Origin: Bin125 sp026705025
GTDB taxonomy: Bacteria > Chloroflexota > Dehalococcoidia > Bin125
Length of the DNA stretch: 64,000 bases
NCBI GenBank assembly: GCA_026705025.1
Contig: JAPPBN010000013.1
Span: 1 to 64,000, forward strand
Direction: 5' to 3'
Numbering within the stretch: the stretch's first letter is position 1; each line of letters starts with the position of its first letter. The notes beneath the pieces were generated by a model. It did not search any database, was not told the DNA's origin, and saw only the letters and a list, made by a program, of their open reading frames with translations. Below are positions 36,086 through 44,519 of the stretch, piece by piece. Position numbers and translations under genes: made by a program.

Positions 36086-37159
36086 TTGCTCGCCGGAATC
36101 CAGTCCTTGCGAGGCTATCGACAGCTGGGCGTGAAGACGCGCCTGGCGATTGGCCTGTCGACTCTTGCGTTGCTCGTCCTGGCGGTTGGACTGGTCTCGC
36201 TGAGTCTGGGTCCGGTTGACATCCCCGTCAGCCACGTCGCCTGGATTGCGCTGTCGGCGGTCGGATTCGATGTGCCGGAGTTCGGTCGCACCGAGCAGCT
36301 GGTCATCGATCAGATCCGGCTGCCTCGAATCATCGTCGGCGCGGCGGTGGGCATGGCGCTGGGCGTCGCCGGAGCAACGATGCAGGGCCTGTTCCGCAAT
36401 CCCATGGCCGACCCGGGAATCATCGGCGTCTCAGCCGGCGGGGCATTGGGTGCGGTCATCGCGATCGCCGCGGGCCTTGCCGGTCTGTTCTTCCTGGCGT
36501 TGCCCATGTTCGCCTTTGTGGGTGCGATGGGCGCAGCGCTGCTGGTCTACGGGATCGCCGTCGTCGGCGGTCACTTCTCCATGGCGACGCTGTTGCTCGC
36601 CGGCGTCGCCGTCAACGCATTCCTGGGCGCGATTGTCTCGGCGATCATCATTGTCCTGCCGGACAATGAGGCACTGCGCGAAATCCTCTTCTGGCTGGCG
36701 GGCGGACTCGATTCTCGCTCCTGGGAACACGTGCGAATTGCGGGACCGCTGATTCTGGGCAGCGTGGCTGTGCTGCTGTTGCTGGCCCGGGATCTGAATC
36801 TGCTGATGCTTGGCGACGACGAAGCCCGTTCGATGGGCGTGCGCGTCGGGGCAACTCGTGTGACGATGCTGCTCGCCGCTTCGCTGGCCACCGGCGCCGC
36901 GGTGGCCGTCAGTGGAACCATCGCGTTTGTCGGACTGGTCGTGCCGCACACCCTGCGACTGATCCTCGGACCCGACAATCGAGTCCTGATCCCGATGAGC
37001 GCGCTGGGAGGGGCCGTCTTCGTGATCCTGGCCGACACCGTCGCCAGGACTGTGATTCAGCCGGCCGAGTTCCGGGTCGGCATTCTGACCGCGTTCGTCG
37101 GCGCACCGTTCTTCATTTTGTTGCTGATCAAGAACAAACGACAGGTCTACTCGCTGTGA
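36083..37159 (+). CDS. btuC: BtuC/FecCD-type ABC transporter permease
   Basis: A 358-residue permease with about ten membrane segments. FecCD signatures are present: RLPRIIVGAAVGMALGVAGA near 88, QGLFRNPMADPGIIGVSAGG (the conserved NPxADPxxxGxSxG), GxGAAVAVSGTIAFVGLVVPH and the GILTAFVGAPFF end. The riboswitch upstream makes a corrinoid the likely substrate. The frame opens at TTG 36083, but that overlaps the putative terminator; TTG 36107 or GTG 36131 (VKTRLAIGL) may be the real start. No btuF binding-protein gene is in this operon. Confidence 0.9.
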   Translation: MLLAGIQSLRGYRQLGVKTRLAIGLSTLALLVLAVGLVSLSLGPVDIPVSHVAWIALSAVGFDVPEFGRTEQLVIDQIRLPRIIVGAAVGMALGVAGATMQGLFRNPMADPGIIGVSAGGALGAVIAIAAGLAGLFFLALPMFAFVGAMGAALLVYGIAVVGGHFSMATLLLAGVAVNAFLGAIVSAIIIVLPDNEALREILFWLAGGLDSRSWEHVRIAGPLILGSVAVLLLLARDLNLLMLGDDEARSMGVRVGATRVTMLLAASLATGAAVAVSGTIAFVGLVVPHTLRLILGPDNRVLIPMSALGGAVFVILADTVARTVIQPAEFRVGILTAFVGAPFFILLLIKNKRQVYSL

Positions 37160-37183
37160 GCGGGCGGTTGAGGGGAGTTGCCA

Positions 37184-38086
37184 GTGAATGAGCGCAATGG
37201 CCAGCGGCCGGCCGTGGACGCGCGATCGCTGAGCTTCAGCGTGGACGCAGCGAAACTGCTGGACCGGGTTGATGTCAGCGCGGAGCCAGGCCAGTTTGTT
37301 GGACTGATCGGACCCAACGGCGCGGGCAAGTCGACGTTGCTCCGGGCAATCTCCAACGTGCTGAACTATCAAGAAGGCTCGGTCTCGCTTCACGGCGCGG
37401 ATCTCAAATCTCTGCCGGCCAGGGAAGTCGCCGAGCTCCTGGCGCTGGTACCACAGATCGCGCCGTACACGCAGGGATTCACGGCCTTTGAGCTTGTGCT
37501 GATGGGGCGCTATCCCCATCTCGGTCGCTTCCAGGTTGAAGGCCAGGCAGACGACCGCATCGCCCGGAACGCGATGCGACTGACCGAGACCGATCAATTC
37601 GAGACCCGCACCATCGAGACGCTGTCGGGCGGAGAACGCCAGCGGGTGTTCCTCGCCCGAGCCGTGGCGCAGCAGCCGCAGGTGTTGCTGCTGGACGAGC
37701 CGACTTCGAACCTCGACATCCTTCATCAGCTCAAGATCCTGACCCTGGTCCGCCAACTGGTCGATGATGGCTTGACGGCGATCGCAGCGATCCACGATCT
37801 CAACCTGGCCGCTCGTTTCTGCGACCGGTTGGTCCTGATTTCGGGGGGGCGCGTCGTGGCGGACGGCCAGGCGGAGGACGTGCTGACGCCTGAGATGATT
37901 GAGTCGGCCTTCGGTGTTGAGTCGGCGATCTATCGGGAGCCAGTCACCGGAGCGTTGGCGATCAGCTTGATTGCCCCGGCGGGGGACGCCCTTGCTGAGC
38001 CTGACCTCGCTGGGGAAGCGGTTCCGGTTCCGGGAGGCCAGTCCACTTCGATCCGATGCAGCGAGGCGACCAGTGCCGCCCGCTAG
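37184..38086 (+). CDS. btuD: ABC transporter ATPase, BtuD/FepC-like
   Basis: ATPase partner of the permease. From GTG 37184 (AGGGGAG 6 bases upstream; a TTG at 37178 is poorly spaced) it has 300 residues. Walker A is GPNGAGKST near 46, the Q-loop lies in LVPQIAPYTQGF, the signature is LSGGERQRVFLARA near 149, Walker B is VLLLDEPTSNLD and the switch His is in AAIHDLNLAARF. The last 40 residues are a low-complexity extension that overlaps the start of cobO. It likely energises cobalamin import, though siderophore transport by such pairs is known elsewhere. Confidence 0.92.
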   Translation: MNERNGQRPAVDARSLSFSVDAAKLLDRVDVSAEPGQFVGLIGPNGAGKSTLLRAISNVLNYQEGSVSLHGADLKSLPAREVAELLALVPQIAPYTQGFTAFELVLMGRYPHLGRFQVEGQADDRIARNAMRLTETDQFETRTIETLSGGERQRVFLARAVAQQPQVLLLDEPTSNLDILHQLKILTLVRQLVDDGLTAIAAIHDLNLAARFCDRLVLISGGRVVADGQAEDVLTPEMIESAFGVESAIYREPVTGALAISLIAPAGDALAEPDLAGEAVPVPGGQSTSIRCSEATSAAR

Positions 38087-38654
38087 CGATCCGGCCGAGC
38101 GGCCGACCACGCCAGCGAATGTCGGCCCACGGCGCCGACATGGACTCGTGATCGTCAACACGGGCGACGGCAAGGGCAAGACGACGGCCGCACTGGGCGT
38201 GCTCTTTCGCGCCTGGGGACGCGACTTCAAGATCCGCATGTTCCAGTTCATCAAGCACTCGACGGCGAGATTTGGTGAGCACCGCGCGGCGAAGAAGATT
38301 GACCTGAAGATCGAGTCATTGGGCGACGGTTTCACCTGGCTCTCGAAGGACATGGACGAAACTTCTGCGCTCGCGGTCGAGCAATGGAAGCGATGCCAGG
38401 AAGCGATACTGCACGGCGAGGAAGACATCATCGTCCTGGACGAGTTCACCTATGCGATGCACTACGGGTGGATTCCGGTCGAGGATGTCGTTGAGACGCT
38501 CAGGCGTCGCCCTGCCGACATGCATGTGATCATCACCGGCCGCTTTGCCCCGCAGGAACTGATCGATTTCGCGGATCTGGTCACGGAGATGAAGCTGATC
38601 AAGCATCCCTATGCGGACCAGGGGATCAAGGCGCAGCCGGGTATTGAGTTCTAG
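38073..38654 (+). CDS. cobO: Corrinoid adenosyltransferase CobO/BtuR
   Basis: Transfers the 5'-deoxyadenosyl group from ATP to reduced cobalt, giving adenosylcobalamin, the cofactor of the mutase at 4.2-7.7 kb. The P-loop NTGDGKGKTTAALG (near residue 30) is the CobO signature, followed by RMFQFIKHS, IIVLDEFTYAMHYGW and VIITGRFAPQELI. I choose GTG 38073, overlapping the ATPase stop by 14 bases, giving 193 residues, the usual size. The frame is open further upstream inside the ATPase gene. Confidence 0.95.
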   Translation: MPPASDPAERPTTPANVGPRRRHGLVIVNTGDGKGKTTAALGVLFRAWGRDFKIRMFQFIKHSTARFGEHRAAKKIDLKIESLGDGFTWLSKDMDETSALAVEQWKRCQEAILHGEEDIIVLDEFTYAMHYGWIPVEDVVETLRRRPADMHVIITGRFAPQELIDFADLVTEMKLIKHPYADQGIKAQPGIEF

Positions 38655-38672
38655 GGAGCGCGGGCCGTTTAG

Positions 38673-39746
38673 ATGATCATGTTCGACGACATCCTGCGGA
38701 TCATCGAACCGCTCGACCGCGAGGCGATGGCGGCGGCGGAACGGCGTCAGCAACAACTGACCAAACCGCCCGGCAGCCTGGGGCGGCTGGAGGAGCTCTC
38801 GATCCTGCTGGCCGGTATGCAGGGCGACGAGCAACCGCGCGGCTACCGCAAGCAGCTCATCCTCGCGGCGGGCGACCACGGTGTCGCGGCGAGCGGTGTG
38901 AGCAGTTATCCGCAGGAGGTCACCGCTCAGATGGTGCAGAACTTCCTCGAGGGCGGGGCGGCCGTGAACGCTCTCGCGCAGCGAGCCGGAGTCGAACTGA
39001 CCATCGTCGACGCCGGTGTCGCCGTGCCGGTGGGGCCCGCGGACGAGCTGGTCTCGGTGCGGCTCGGATTCGGGACGCAGAACATCGCGGAAGGTCCGGC
39101 GATGACCCGGGAGCAGGCTGAAGTCGCGCTCGACACGGGGGCCAAGATTGCGCGCGCCGCGGCGGCCTACGACGACATCATCGGCATCGGGGAGATGGGG
39201 ATCGGCAACACGACTTCCGCCGCCGCGATTGTTTCGGTGCTGTGCGGGCGTCCGCCGGAGGCGGTGACGGGTCGAGGCGCGTCTCCCGACGACGAACATC
39301 TCGCGAGGAAGGTCGCCGTGGTGAAGCAGGCCATCGATGTCAACCGACCCGATCCGACAGATGGCGTGGACGTGCTGCGGACGCTGGGCGGGTTCGAGAT
39401 TGGCGTCCTCGCCGGCGTCGTGCTGGGCGCGGCTTCGCGCCGGACGCCCGTCGTGCTGGACGGGTTTATCACGGCAGCGGCGGCGCTGATCGCACAGGCG
39501 ATCGTGCCGCTGAGCCGGGACTACCTGATCGCCGGTCACCGATCGGCGGAGCGCGGCCATGGCATCGCGCTTGAACACCTCGAGCTGAAGCCGCTGCTCG
39601 ACATGGACATGCGGCTCGGCGAAGGCACTGGGGCGGTGTTGGCGATGGGCATGGTAGATGCGGCGGCGGCCTGTCTGAATGAGATGGCAACATTTGCCGA
39701 GGCTGGCGTGTCTGGTTCCCAACCGTCCGCCGAGCCTTCGCCGTGA
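38673..39746 (+). CDS. cobT: Nicotinate-nucleotide:dimethylbenzimidazole phosphoribosyltransferase
   Basis: CobT activates the lower-ligand base (5,6-dimethylbenzimidazole or similar) to its alpha-ribotide for cobalamin assembly. The 357-residue product shows KPPGSLGRLEELSILLAG near 31, AAGDHGVAASGVSSYPQEVT (key GDHGV), GEMGIGNTTSAAA and the C-terminal RLGEGTGAVLA, which carries the catalytic Glu. It overlaps cobS by 4 bases. bluB and other base-synthesis genes are not seen, so the base may be imported. Confidence 0.97.
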   Translation: MIMFDDILRIIEPLDREAMAAAERRQQQLTKPPGSLGRLEELSILLAGMQGDEQPRGYRKQLILAAGDHGVAASGVSSYPQEVTAQMVQNFLEGGAAVNALAQRAGVELTIVDAGVAVPVGPADELVSVRLGFGTQNIAEGPAMTREQAEVALDTGAKIARAAAAYDDIIGIGEMGIGNTTSAAAIVSVLCGRPPEAVTGRGASPDDEHLARKVAVVKQAIDVNRPDPTDGVDVLRTLGGFEIGVLAGVVLGAASRRTPVVLDGFITAAAALIAQAIVPLSRDYLIAGHRSAERGHGIALEHLELKPLLDMDMRLGEGTGAVLAMGMVDAAAACLNEMATFAEAGVSGSQPSAEPSP

Positions 39747-40504
39747 ACAGCTTGAGGCATGCCTTCGGGTTCCTGACGATCCTGCCCGTCGCATCTGCGG
39801 ATGAGTCGCCGTCCAGTTGGGCTCGGGCCTGGTTCCCGCTGGTTGGACTGTCCCTTGGCGCGGCGCTGGTCGGTCTCGACGCTGCGATGCGCGAGGGCTT
39901 GCCGGCAATCGTCGTCGGCGCGCTGCTGGTCGCGGCGCTGCTCATGCTGACTCGCGCACTGCACATGGACGGATTTCTCGACTGCTGCGACGGCCTCTTT
40001 GGCGGCTTTACGCGAGAGGACCGGTTACGGATTCTGCGGGACTCGCACGTGGGCGCGTTCGCCGTGATCGGCGGGGCGGCGTTGATCGTGACCAAGTGGA
40101 GCCTGTTGGCCAGCACTCCGGATGCTGAGCGGATCGGGCTGCTGCTGGTGTTCCCCTGCCTGTCGAGGTTTGGCATGCTGGCGACCATGGCGGTGTTCCC
40201 GTATGTCCGGAAGCAGGGCCTGGGCTCTTCGTTCCAGGAAGGTGGGCATTGGTGGCAGATTGGGTTCGGACTCGTGACCGCCGCACTGGCGGCGGGACTG
40301 TTTCTGGGTCCGGGCGGACTGGTGCTGTTCGTCGCCGTGACGATCGTCGCGCTCGGAGTTGGACATTGGATGTCGTCCAAGCTTGGAGGCATGACTGGCG
40401 ATACGTATGGGGCGGTCAATGAGCTGGGCGAAGTGTCGGTGTTGATTCTCGGCGTCGCGCTGGCGCCGGTGTTGCCCGAACTGTTCGGCTCGCCGTTCTG
40501 GTAG
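39743..40504 (+). CDS. cobS: Adenosylcobinamide-GDP ribazoletransferase (cobalamin synthase)
   Basis: Integral membrane enzyme joining adenosylcobinamide-GDP to alpha-ribazole(-phosphate). The 253-residue product starts at GTG 39743 inside the cobT end. It has six or so membrane segments and the metal-binding ALHMDGFLDCCDGLFGG near 75, then REDRLRILRDSHVGAFAVIGG, both diagnostic. It acts with CobU, CobT and CobC in the nucleotide-loop pathway encoded around it. Confidence 0.97.
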   Translation: MNSLRHAFGFLTILPVASADESPSSWARAWFPLVGLSLGAALVGLDAAMREGLPAIVVGALLVAALLMLTRALHMDGFLDCCDGLFGGFTREDRLRILRDSHVGAFAVIGGAALIVTKWSLLASTPDAERIGLLLVFPCLSRFGMLATMAVFPYVRKQGLGSSFQEGGHWWQIGFGLVTAALAAGLFLGPGGLVLFVAVTIVALGVGHWMSSKLGGMTGDTYGAVNELGEVSVLILGVALAPVLPELFGSPFW

Positions 40505-40512
40505 GAGCGCGA

Positions 40513-41187
40513 ATGAGCAAGCAAGAGGCATCTGTTCCCGGCGACGCGGGCTATAGCTGGTACCTGGTGCGGCATGGCGAGACCGAGTGGAACCGGACAC
40601 GGCGGATCCAGGGTCAGTTCGACACTCCGCTGAACAGGCACGGACGGGCTCAGGCTGAGGCGCTCGGCAACCGGCTCAGCGGCGTGCGGTTCGCCGCGGC
40701 ATATTCCAGCGACCTCTCGCGCACGATGGAGACCGCCGAACTGGTTACTGCCGCGCGCGGCTGTGAGATTGTGCCGACGCCGGAACTGCGCGAGTTTTCG
40801 TACGGCGAGTGGGAAGGCATGACGATTGCCGAGATCGAGGCGCAGGCTCCAGAGCGGCTGCGACGCCGCTTGCAGGGTGGCAATGAGGATTTTGCCGGAC
40901 CAGGCGGAGAGAACGCTTACGACGTGCTGGAACGCGTGCACGCCTTCTACGAGCGGGCGCTGCAGCGACATGGTGCGGGTGACAGATTGCTGGTTGTCGC
41001 CCATGGCGGGAGCTTGCGCGCGCTGCTCGTTTGCATGTTGGATCTGCCGGCCGAGCACTTCTGGCGGGTGCATCTTGACACCGCCAGCCTTTCGATTGTG
41101 CGCAGCTTCGACGGCTCGGGGGTGCTTCACCTGTGGAACGACACGAGTCACCTTGCGTCGATTGGGGCGCTGGATGAGGAGGAGTAG
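40513..41187 (+). CDS. cobC: Histidine phosphatase, probable alpha-ribazole phosphatase CobC
   Basis: A 224-residue phosphoglycerate-mutase-like phosphatase with an intact YLVRHGETEWN near 17-27, SSDLSRTMETAELV, and the second His in LLVVAHGGSLRALL. Its place between cobS and cobU suggests it dephosphorylates alpha-ribazole or adenosylcobalamin 5'-phosphate. The family is broad, so the substrate is inferred from context. It starts 9 bases after cobS and ends 4 before cobU. Confidence 0.85.
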   Translation: MSKQEASVPGDAGYSWYLVRHGETEWNRTRRIQGQFDTPLNRHGRAQAEALGNRLSGVRFAAAYSSDLSRTMETAELVTAARGCEIVPTPELREFSYGEWEGMTIAEIEAQAPERLRRRLQGGNEDFAGPGGENAYDVLERVHAFYERALQRHGAGDRLLVVAHGGSLRALLVCMLDLPAEHFWRVHLDTASLSIVRSFDGSGVLHLWNDTSHLASIGALDEEE

Positions 41188-41190
41188 CTG

Positions 41191-41730
41191 GTGGGCAAGC
41201 AACTGACGTTGGTCCTGGGTGGCGCTCGGGCGGGCAAGAGTACGTATGCTCAGCGGCTGGCCGAAGGGGGAGATCGGGTGCTGTTCGTGGCGACGGCGGA
41301 GGCCCGGGACGCTGAGATGTCGGCGCGGATTGTGGCTCACCAGGCGAGCCGGCCGGCGGAGTGGGGCACGCTGGAGGAGCCGCTCGACCTGGTCTCGGCG
41401 ATGACGCCGGCGGTTTCGGGGTACGACACGGTGCTGCTGGACTGCCTGACGCTGTGGGTCAGCAACCTGATGCTGGACGACCCGGACGTTGATCTGCCGG
41501 CATGGACTGAGCGGCTGCTGGCGCTGTATCGCGAGCAGGATGCGTCCTGGATTGTGGTCAGCAACGAGGTTGGGCTGGGGGTGGTGCCGGCGACGAAGCT
41601 GGGCCGGGTCTACGCCGACGAGCTGGGGCGGGTCAACCAGATTGTGGCGGCCGAGGCGGACGAGGTCTGGTTCATGGCGGCCGGGCTACCGCTGAATCTG
41701 AAAGCGCTGAGCCAGGACTCGACGCCCTAG
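41191..41730 (+). CDS. cobU: Adenosylcobinamide kinase / guanylyltransferase
   Basis: CobU phosphorylates adenosylcobinamide and then attaches GMP. The 179-residue product starts at GTG 41191. It has the P-loop LGGARAGKSTYAQRLAE near 8, VATAEARDAEMSARIVAHQA with the guanylylated His, RPAEWGTLEEP, LLDCLTLWVSNL and VVSNEVGLGVVP, all CobU signatures. It is the last gene of the operon. With CobS, CobT, CobC and CobO it completes salvage from cobinamide; corrin-ring synthesis genes are absent. Confidence 0.97.
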   Translation: MGKQLTLVLGGARAGKSTYAQRLAEGGDRVLFVATAEARDAEMSARIVAHQASRPAEWGTLEEPLDLVSAMTPAVSGYDTVLLDCLTLWVSNLMLDDPDVDLPAWTERLLALYREQDASWIVVSNEVGLGVVPATKLGRVYADELGRVNQIVAAEADEVWFMAAGLPLNLKALSQDSTP

Positions 41731-41748
41731 CGTTAGGCTGAGATTTCC

Positions 41749-41824
41749 GGGGCCGTAGCTCAGTTGGGAGAGCGCTGCCCTTGCACGGCAGAGGTCAGGG
41801 GTTCGAATCCCCTCGGCTCCACCA
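41749..41824 (+). tRNA. tRNA-Ala (anticodon TGC)
   Basis: Acceptor GGGGCCG/CGGCTCC, D arm GCTC/GAGC, anticodon stem CTGCC/GGCAG around loop CTTGCAC (anticodon TGC), T arm AGGGG/CCCCT with GTTCGAA, encoded CCA. It starts 18 bases after cobU. Confidence 0.97.
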
Positions 41825-41853
41825 CCCCGGCACCCACGAATCCGAGATGACCC

Positions 41854-42240
41854 ATGAGTGACGACGCACCCGACCAGCGGCCCGGGAGAATTGGCTGGCA
41901 GGACCTGACCGTCGGCAACGCCGCAGAGGTCCGCGACTTCTACTCGGCGGTGGCCGGCTGGCAATCGCAGCCGCTGAGCATGGGCGACTACGACGACTAC
42001 GTGATGCTCAGCCCGGACGGCGAGTCGGCGGTGGGCGGGGTCTGCCACGCGCGGGGCGTGAACGCCAACATCCCGCCGGTGTGGATGGTCTATATCAACG
42101 TTGAGGACCTCGATTCCAGCGTGGCCCGGGTGACGGAACTGGGCGGCGAGATCTTGGATGGGCCGAGGGAACTGGGCGAGGGCCGGTTTGCGGTGATTCG
42201 CGATCCGGCGGGGGCGATCTGCGGGTTGATCGAGCCATAG
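41854..42240 (+). CDS. VOC-family (glyoxalase-like) protein
   Basis: A 128-residue single-chain VOC protein. It opens PGRIGWQDLTVGNAAEVRDF and ends FAVIRDPAGAICGLIEP, with the Glu at the usual last ligand position. The first ligand His is replaced by Trp-Gln-Asp, as in many bleomycin-resistance-like or CFP30B-type homologues. Substrate unknown. It stands alone between tRNA-Ala and a repeat-rich non-coding stretch. Confidence 0.82.
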   Translation: MSDDAPDQRPGRIGWQDLTVGNAAEVRDFYSAVAGWQSQPLSMGDYDDYVMLSPDGESAVGGVCHARGVNANIPPVWMVYINVEDLDSSVARVTELGGEILDGPRELGEGRFAVIRDPAGAICGLIEP

Positions 42241-42653
42241 GGCTGTTCGGTTCTGTTCGGTTCTGTTCGGGCGGATCGGGACGCTGGGTGGTTGGTGGAA
42301 AATTTTTCTGCCGGGCCGGTGGAGAAAAAACGGGCGTCCGACCGCAGAAAACACTGGGTTTCGTGGATTCGAGGGTGGTTGGAGGTGGTTGGGTTTGGAA
42401 GGTCCTGGTCAGTCGTGGTTGTCCGGATCTGTCCAGATTTGTCCAGATTCGTCTGGATGAGAGCCGGTTTGTCCACGATGGTTCCGGGTGATTCCTGAGT
42501 GATCCAGGTGGTTGCGGATTGGGTGTTTGGTTGGGGTGCGTGCATGTCGCGGTCTCCGTTCTCGGGTCGTTGGGTGATTGTATGCGGACGGATGTTCTGT
42601 GGGTGAGAAGAGTGTCGGGGGTGACGGTTGGGCGTAGAGTTGCGGTGTGAACA
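42241..42653. repeat. Gene-free stretch with two 10-bp tandem repeat tracts
   Basis: No convincing gene in 413 bases; frames here have low-complexity translations. Tract 1 (42244-42270) is TGTTCGGTTC repeated 2.7 times. Tract 2 (42421-42460) has four 10-base units: GTCCGGATCT, GTCCAGATTT, GTCCAGATTC, GTCTGGATGA. The strand is strongly GT-biased with A-runs (AATTTTT, GAGAAAAAACG). It may be a decayed gene or a regulatory region for the next gene. Confidence 0.6.
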
Positions 42654-43088
42654 ATGAGGGTGGAGATCGTCGTGGGCGAGATTGTGGTTGAGATCGAGTT
42701 GGAGAACGCCGGAGACCGGCACCTGACTCAGAGAGGGTTTCGCTCGGCGAGTGACGTTCGGCGGGAGACGATTCGTGCGAACGCCGATCGGGGCGTCACG
42801 ATGCTGATGGTGCCTAAGGATGTCGTGGAGCGGCTCGGAGTGCCGGAGATCGATCAGGTGAGGACAGTCAGCACCGACGGACAGCGCGGGGAAGCGGCTG
42901 TGGCGGGTCCGCTGAGGATTCGGATCGGAGTTCGCGAGACGAGCACAGAGTGCATCGTGCTGCCGGAGGGCGCCGGGACCGTGGTCGGTCTGATGGTGCT
43001 GAACGTGCTGGACCTGCATCCAGACCCTGCGAGTCAGACGCTGGGCCAGAGGCCGGAGTCGCCGGATCGGCCGCTGTTGCGGGGGTAG
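42654..43088 (+). CDS. Retropepsin-like (clan AA) aspartyl protease family protein
   Basis: A 144-residue protein with the layout of small bacterial clan AA proteins: ANADRGVTMLMVPKDVVERLG near 45-65, a middle beta region, then GTVVGLMVLNVLDLHPDPAS near 108-127, matching the second psi-loop of retropepsins. The active-site triplet, normally DTG or DSG, reads ADRG here, so the Asp is kept but the following residues differ and catalysis is uncertain. The final SPDRPLLRG tail is typical of one uncharacterised subgroup. It follows the 10-bp repeat tracts. Confidence 0.65.
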   Translation: MRVEIVVGEIVVEIELENAGDRHLTQRGFRSASDVRRETIRANADRGVTMLMVPKDVVERLGVPEIDQVRTVSTDGQRGEAAVAGPLRIRIGVRETSTECIVLPEGAGTVVGLMVLNVLDLHPDPASQTLGQRPESPDRPLLRG

Positions 43089-43221
43089 CTGACTGGAAAA
43101 GGGTCAGCCGTTACTCATACGATAGTGTTCCGACTTATCGATTGAGCTGCACCTAGGTATGATGACTGTCCAATTGCTCCAGATCGCGGAGATGTCGCAG
43201 AATGTAGGTACCATATGTTGG

Positions 43222-44337
43222 CTACAGTGTGCCTCGAATTCCTTGGAGCGAGACGACTTCCGGCTCGAACCGGCCGTCCCTGTCGATCAGCGTGAACTCA
43301 ACCGCTGCTAAGAGGGTCTCGACACGACTCCTCGTTACCGTTTCCATTTGCCCGAACCACAGCATCCACGAGGCAGTCTGCTCGACGTCAACCGTGACGT
43401 CACACGAGAGAGACAGTTCTACTTCTCCACCGATGCTATCGGCATCCTTGACCTCTACTATCCTGATTCCGGTTACTCCGGCAGAAAAGTCCTCTCGGAC
43501 CACCTCTGCTTGTAGTGCATCATGGGGTACTTGATCCCAAGGTATCGACACGCCTTCATAAAAGAGCTCTGAACTTGCCTCGACGAACTCATCCTGCAAG
43601 TGTTCAATGGCGAACTCTTCGAGCTCACGCCTTTGCCTGCTGTTTAGCACGAGCTGTTGCGCAAGTGCTTTGGCATTGTCGAGTGCGGCCATGCGAGGTT
43701 CGAGAACATTCTCCGCCAAGTCCTCCAACTTGACGAACAGTCGTACTTCGGACACCCCGTTAGAGATGTCGTCCTGTAGGTCTGGATGCAGTTCAAAGTT
43801 GCCTTCAGCTTCTGTGGCGAAGTCCTTAGTGTTAGAGGTGACGAAGGCGACCCTGCCTTCAAGGGTTAAGACGTTGCGCCAGAGGAGAAAGTCTCGATAC
43901 CCGATTTCTCTCTTGTTGCTGGTGCCGAATGGACGCCGACCCTCTTGAAGGCGCTCAATCACTTCCTCATGCGAAACACTTGGGAGTTCAACACTTGTAG
44001 CGCCGAGCCACTCCAATCGGGCATCGAATGCGTGCAGGGCGGCCTCAAGAGAGTCGGCCGGGGAACTGGAAAGAACATTGCCAGGAAGGCTCAAGCCGAC
44101 TAGTTGATATGCGGCAGCGGCGTCATTTTGTTTCTTGTTAGCGTCGCGAACCCTCGTTTCGATGTTGCCAGCCATTTCCAGTCGCACGACTTGAGGAACC
44201 ACAACTTGGGCGCCAAATTGTTCGCAGAAAGTGCGCAGGATCACGACTCGAGGTGTCGCGAGACGTATATCTCTCACGAGCTCACTTGAGTCGAGTACTA
44301 CGTAGTCTGGTTCCCACATGCCCAACAGTCCTTCCAT
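43222..44337 (-). CDS. PIN-like domain protein (DUF4935-type)
   Basis: A 371-residue protein. The first 190 residues look like a PIN-like nuclease: an early acidic YVVLDSSELVRDI near 12-24, VVVPQVVRLEMAGN, GYRDFLLWRNVL near 145 and VAFVTSNTKDFATEAEG near 163, giving the spaced Asp/Glu set of DUF4935. The rest is an all-beta and helical region of unknown role. The gene is visibly AT-richer than both neighbours, with less biased third codon positions, which suggests recent transfer. No antitoxin-like gene is adjacent. Such PIN proteins cut RNA; some occur in defence contexts. Confidence 0.75.
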   Translation of the reverse strand: MEGLLGMWEPDYVVLDSSELVRDIRLATPRVVILRTFCEQFGAQVVVPQVVRLEMAGNIETRVRDANKKQNDAAAAYQLVGLSLPGNVLSSSPADSLEAALHAFDARLEWLGATSVELPSVSHEEVIERLQEGRRPFGTSNKREIGYRDFLLWRNVLTLEGRVAFVTSNTKDFATEAEGNFELHPDLQDDISNGVSEVRLFVKLEDLAENVLEPRMAALDNAKALAQQLVLNSRQRRELEEFAIEHLQDEFVEASSELFYEGVSIPWDQVPHDALQAEVVREDFSAGVTGIRIVEVKDADSIGGEVELSLSCDVTVDVEQTASWMLWFGQMETVTRSRVETLLAAVEFTLIDRDGRFEPEVVSLQGIRGTL

Positions 44338-44519
44338 AGGCGGACTATGTTAGCCGATCGGTGGAGGGACGTTCCGGCTCTTGGATTGGGATGAAGGGTG
44401 CGGCGTGCACATTCATTCGTCGTTTCGAACATATCGTGCGATGAGGCCTTCGAGATCCTCGATTGTCGTCTTGCGGGAGATGGTGCGTTCTTCTCTACAC
44501 GCCAATTCGTAGGATAGTC

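Noticed and set aside
36431..38449. 672-residue open frame on the minus strand
   Set aside because: Antisense to btuC, btuD and cobO; Gln/His/Arg-rich shadow.
39469..41340. 623-residue open frame on the minus strand
   Set aside because: Antisense to cobT, cobS and cobC with shadow-like composition.
42090..43019. 309-residue open frame on the minus strand
   Set aside because: It spans the gene-free repeat tracts and lies antisense to two better genes; His/Pro/Thr/Asn-rich low complexity.
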